In this document: positions 56,931 through 60,000 of the stretch, piece after piece | Numbering within the stretch: position 1 is the first letter of the stretch | Layout of the letters: every line of letters begins with the position of its first letter | NCBI GenBank assembly: GCA_037447655.1 | Contig: JBBHKE010003562.1 | Location: 85,458-145,457 of the forward strand | Length of the DNA stretch: 60,000 nt | DNA from: Zygnema cylindricum | Lineage: Eukaryota > Streptophyta > Zygnematophyceae > Zygnematales > Zygnemataceae | Reading direction: 5' to 3' | Notes under the pieces: generated by a model | What the model was told of the DNA's origin: nothing | The model's database searches: none | The model's input: only the letters and a program-made list of their open reading frames with translations | Position numbers and translations under genes: made by a program

Positions 56931-57415
56931 AACCCCATGATTTGATCGTGGTACCTACCGTCTTTCAATTTAGCAAGTAGCAGTTAGCGTTATCCTACAA
57001 GTTTAGGATCGATGCTGAGACATATAGGGTTTGACAAATATATAAAGTGTGAAGTGTGAACTAATTCATTTAACTGCAACTATACACCTCGTGCATGGAT
57101 ACAATTTTGTAAAGTAAGGAGTACAATTCCAAATTAGATACTGCGCATTTTACATTGAAAACGAAACAAATATCGCGCAACTATTTATGACGGCTACGAT
57201 GAAAACCCGATTTTGATCAGACGGGCGCGAAGAATGTCGAGATCGCGGGATAGGATTTTAGCGGTTTTTGGTCATCCCCGCATCGATTGACACGTGGCAC
57301 AACCACATTGGATTACAAAATCTCCGGGGATTACAAGAACAAATCCAAATATGACATGTGTCGAATGGTTGGCAATGTTGTACAATGGCCGTCCAGAAAG
57401 TACACCGCCACCTAT
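56931..57415 (-). repeat. ~1-kb dispersed repeat, copy 4, inverted and interrupted
   Basis: Reverse complement of the copy-1 portion from the GTACGGCCATTGTACGAC region through GATCTCGGC to the tRNA-like part. It is cut at 57415 by the copia LTR. Confidence 0.7.
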
Positions 57416-58444
57416 TGTCGTAATTTATAAATCTTTATTTCAGTCAATAGGGGTAAAAATAACTTAGGATATTTTTCCTAGTAGTCTACTGTAATACTTA
57501 CCTTAATTAGTGTTACAGTAGCAAAAATTACAGCAGAGTGTATGGTACTTTTGTAGGGACAAGTGTCGGCGAAAGAACGTATGCAGGTTTTTGGAGTAGC
57601 GCTGACAGTCAGCCTTACTTGTCAAAAAGTTGACGATGCGATTCACATGATCGGACGAACGGGATCTGTCCCGAGTATTCCGGAAACATATGGTACAGCT
57701 CGACGGTACCATTGTTGATCGAATTTGCTCCAACTGACGCAATTCACCTGGGACCACAAGCGTGATTCACGAAGGACCACAAGCGTGATTCGCGTGGGAC
57801 CACAAGTGATGAAGCACTCAGGTGCTTCGTACTACACGACCACATTCGGCTGGACTTTAGTGGTTAACTCTGACTAAGCATTTGGAACGTTTTGTGTAGG
57901 GTTAGAACGTTTTGTGTACGATTCAATGTCGGTAAATATCTGAAAAACATTAGTTTGTAATTTAGTGTGATAAAAAATAGTGTTCTATTAATCAGATTTT
58001 TAGAAAATAGTAATTAGGGTTTTTGAGGTACAATGACGTACGGGTAGGATGCTTTGACATTAGTTAGGATAAAAACGGTAGTAACGATTACCCGAATTAG
58101 TGTAGATCACCAGATACACACTGTGAGTATATAACTTAGGACTTAGCCAATTTTGTAGTATCCAGTTTTGGGAATATGATTTTCTAAGGGCAGTTTTTGG
58201 GAAACTTCTAGACATCATATCTTATGGTTTACTGGGTCATTTGGGCTGCAATTAAAGTAATTGTCATTTTACTGTATTGTGTATCATTGTGGCAAATTTA
58301 AAGCATATTGGCTATTTGAGTCATATTTTGTGTCAGTTATAAGTTGGCTGTTGAGTTGGTACTTTGATAGTTTCTACTGTTTTTCATGTCTACTTCCACT
58401 ACTACTACTGGTTCTCCGCCTGTACCGGTGGTTGTAGAACAACA
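57416..58444 (+). repeat. Copia 5' LTR (1029 bp)
   Basis: TGTCGTAATTTATAAATC to GTAGAACAACA. The gag ATG lies at 58386. GGACCACAAGCGTGATTC is triplicated near 57750-57810. Confidence 0.85.
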
Positions 58445-59520
58445 GGTTATGGGCCTTTCGTCCTGAATTCTTATCTTCAATGGCCAAAAGTATGCGTACT
58501 GGGCGGCGATGGTTGAATCGTTTTTTGAAACTGTTGACTTATTGGGGTTTTGGATGGCTCCCTTGATGAAACTGATCCAACTTGGGTGAAGAAGAATTCC
58601 ATGGCAAGGAACAATCTAATTCTTTGTATTTCAGAAAATTTGGTCAACTGAAAATGAAGAAGGCGAGGGAGATTTGGACATCCCTGAAATACGCTTTTGA
58701 GAAAGCGAATGTTCAAGAGGAGCTCATGGTGGCAGGAAAAATTTGGGGATACAAATACACGGGGTGAACTATGGTTAAGTATTGTGACAATTTTTGCACG
58801 CTCATTGATGCTCACTCTTTTGCTGGGGGGTCATTTCTTGATTTTCAACAGGCAGCTTTGCTCATTAGAGGTCTCTTTAGTAGCATGAAGGGTGTGTCTG
58901 TTCAATTAAAAAGTCATGATAAAGCTAGTTGGTCATTTCAGTTAGCGTATAATCTTATATTCGAGGAAGAATCAAATACTAAACTCTTTGAGGGAGAAGG
59001 AAAGGTTGAAGCATTTGCAACAAACTTTGACAAAAGAAATTAGTTTAATCAGAATAGGAATCAGTTAAACCAGAATCAGATTCAGTTAAATCAGAATCAG
59101 ATTCAGTTTAATCAGAGGCAGAATAGGCCATCTACTACTACTTGTTTTTATTGTTATGAGAAAGGTCATGGATGCAGGTACTTTCCTAAATTGAAGAAGG
59201 CTAATGAGACAGGTTTATACAGGCCACGTTGGCAACAAAGCGAGTATCACAAAGGTATATATGGAAATCCTTCCCGTGGAAATGCACTTTTTTCAGCTTC
59301 TACAACTGATGCAGATGAGTCTCTCAGCTTCAATGAGCAAGAGGAGGCGGATTTATTTGCTATAGCGGCTGCCATGGAGGGTCTAAACGATGCAGGATGG
59401 ATCATGGACACGGGAGCTTTTGCCCACATGTGTTGGAACAAGGCGGCTTTTACGAATATGCAGCAAACATCTCCAAATAGTATCTACTATGCTAGCGGCA
59501 TGAGTGTTTAAACCTCAGCC
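58386..59520 (+). pseudogene. Copia gag and protease, broken
   Basis: MSTSTTTGSPPVPVVVEQQ is in the LTR, then VMGLSS and a TGA where the other copies have Arg. Later blocks: KKAREIWTSLKYAFEKANV, MVKYCDNFCTLIDAH, AALLIRGLF and a glutamine/asparagine-rich stretch. A CCHC-like CFYCYEKGHGCRYF follows, with its last Cys changed to Phe. The protease WIMDTGAFAHMC has an intact DTG. Frame changes near 58560 and 58640 and stops at 58766 and 59041 inactivate it. Confidence 0.85.
58445..58455 (+). promoter_or_regulatory. Primer-binding site within gag
   Basis: GGTTATGGGCC right after CAACA, identical to 8378-8388. Confidence 0.75.
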
Positions 59521-60000
59521 CAGAGTGATGTACATTGATGGTAGATGTGGAGGGAAAGTCGGTAGAGAGAACCCTTCACAATGTTTTGTATGTTTAGGAT
59601 TTTAAGAAAAAACTTTTTTCTACATCATTAGTGGGGAGCAAAGGCTTTCAAGTTGTTTTAAAAGGAGGGAGACAAGTTGTAGCAAGAAAGGAAAGTCGCA
59701 GTAACATGAACTACAGATGCGAGCAAAATGTACCAGATGGACATGGCTGAATATAAGGAAAATGATGTTCTCCACTCTAGTGTCGAATCTGATAATGAGT
59801 TGTGGCATAAGAGATTAGGACACATGAATTATGATAGTCTAAAGAAAATGGTGAATTCAAGAAAAGTTGATGGAGTTTCTCTCACATCTCATCCTATAAA
59901 ATCAAGTGATGGTTGTTCACTTGGCAAGATCCACAAATTGCCATTTCCACAGGAAACAGACCATAGATCGGAAAAAGTTCTGTTGCTCATCCATTATGAT
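59521..60000 (+). pseudogene. Copia integrase N-terminal region, broken, truncated by window end
   Basis: Homologous to 9470-9950: NELWHKRLGHMNYDSL, then SSDGCSLGKIHKLPFP, where the first Cys of the knuckle is Ser. Stops near 59508 and 59597 and frameshifts near 59535 and 59690. Confidence 0.8.

Larger units (their letters stand above)
57416..60000 (+). mobile_element. Ty1/copia element (first family), 5' half, runs off window
   Basis: LTR, PBS, gag, protease and the start of integrase. It inserted into the inverted ~1-kb repeat at 57415. Broken by stops and frameshifts. Confidence 0.9.

Overview
This is a eukaryotic window dominated by transposable elements, probably from a streptophyte (a charophyte alga or another early-diverging green plant). 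Three things point there: a plant-type IPP isomerase C-terminus, a CDPK fragment of plant type, and GT-AG introns with T-rich flanks. The species cannot be fixed from the sequence. Nothing prokaryotic is present. A 10-N scaffold gap lies at 10495-10504.

Layout. 1-4720: two head-to-tail decayed reverse-transcriptase (non-LTR type) pseudogenes on the minus strand, GC-richer than the rest. 5788-7223 (-): the last two exons of isopentenyl-diphosphate isomerase. The intron between them holds a minisatellite that copies the 3' splice acceptor. The gene is cut off upstream by a Ty1/copia LTR. 7320-17239: two broken plus-strand copia copies separated by the gap and a ~2-kb satellite. 17240-20539: TIR-element remnants, a 150-bp tandem array and a CDPK exon relic. 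20540-26613 (-): a complete but inactive copia element of the same family with matching 5-bp target duplications. 27757-28459: a hAT-type non-autonomous element. 28468-35286 (-): a third copia lineage interrupted by a fourth. 35287-36376: a Ty3-type gag remnant. 36377-46000: dispersed repeats, three TA-flanked TIR elements, two TTA-flanked TIR elements, a 1.46-kb foldback and a hAT MITE. 46199-49734 (+): an apparently intact six-exon gene for a secreted CAP/PR-1 protein with an extra N-terminal domain. 49742-50715: nested duplications downstream of it. 52065-53038: another TTA/TAA-flanked element. 54571-54952 (-): an F5/8C (discoidin-like) lectin exon. 55018-57415: copies of a ~1-kb repeat with tRNA-like segments. 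57416-60000: the 5' half of another copy of the first copia family.

The best biology is in two places. In the recurrent copia family the LTR (TGTTG...CAACA) contains the gag start codon, and the primer-binding site (a half-tRNA-iMet type, GGTTATGGGCC) lies inside gag codons. This holds in three internal copies and is anchored by a GAAAC target duplication. The second is the CAP gene, whose order is signal peptide, betagamma-crystallin-like module, proline-rich linker and CAP domain with all four cavity residues. The remaining genes do not form an operon or pathway. They are islands in nested transposon debris.
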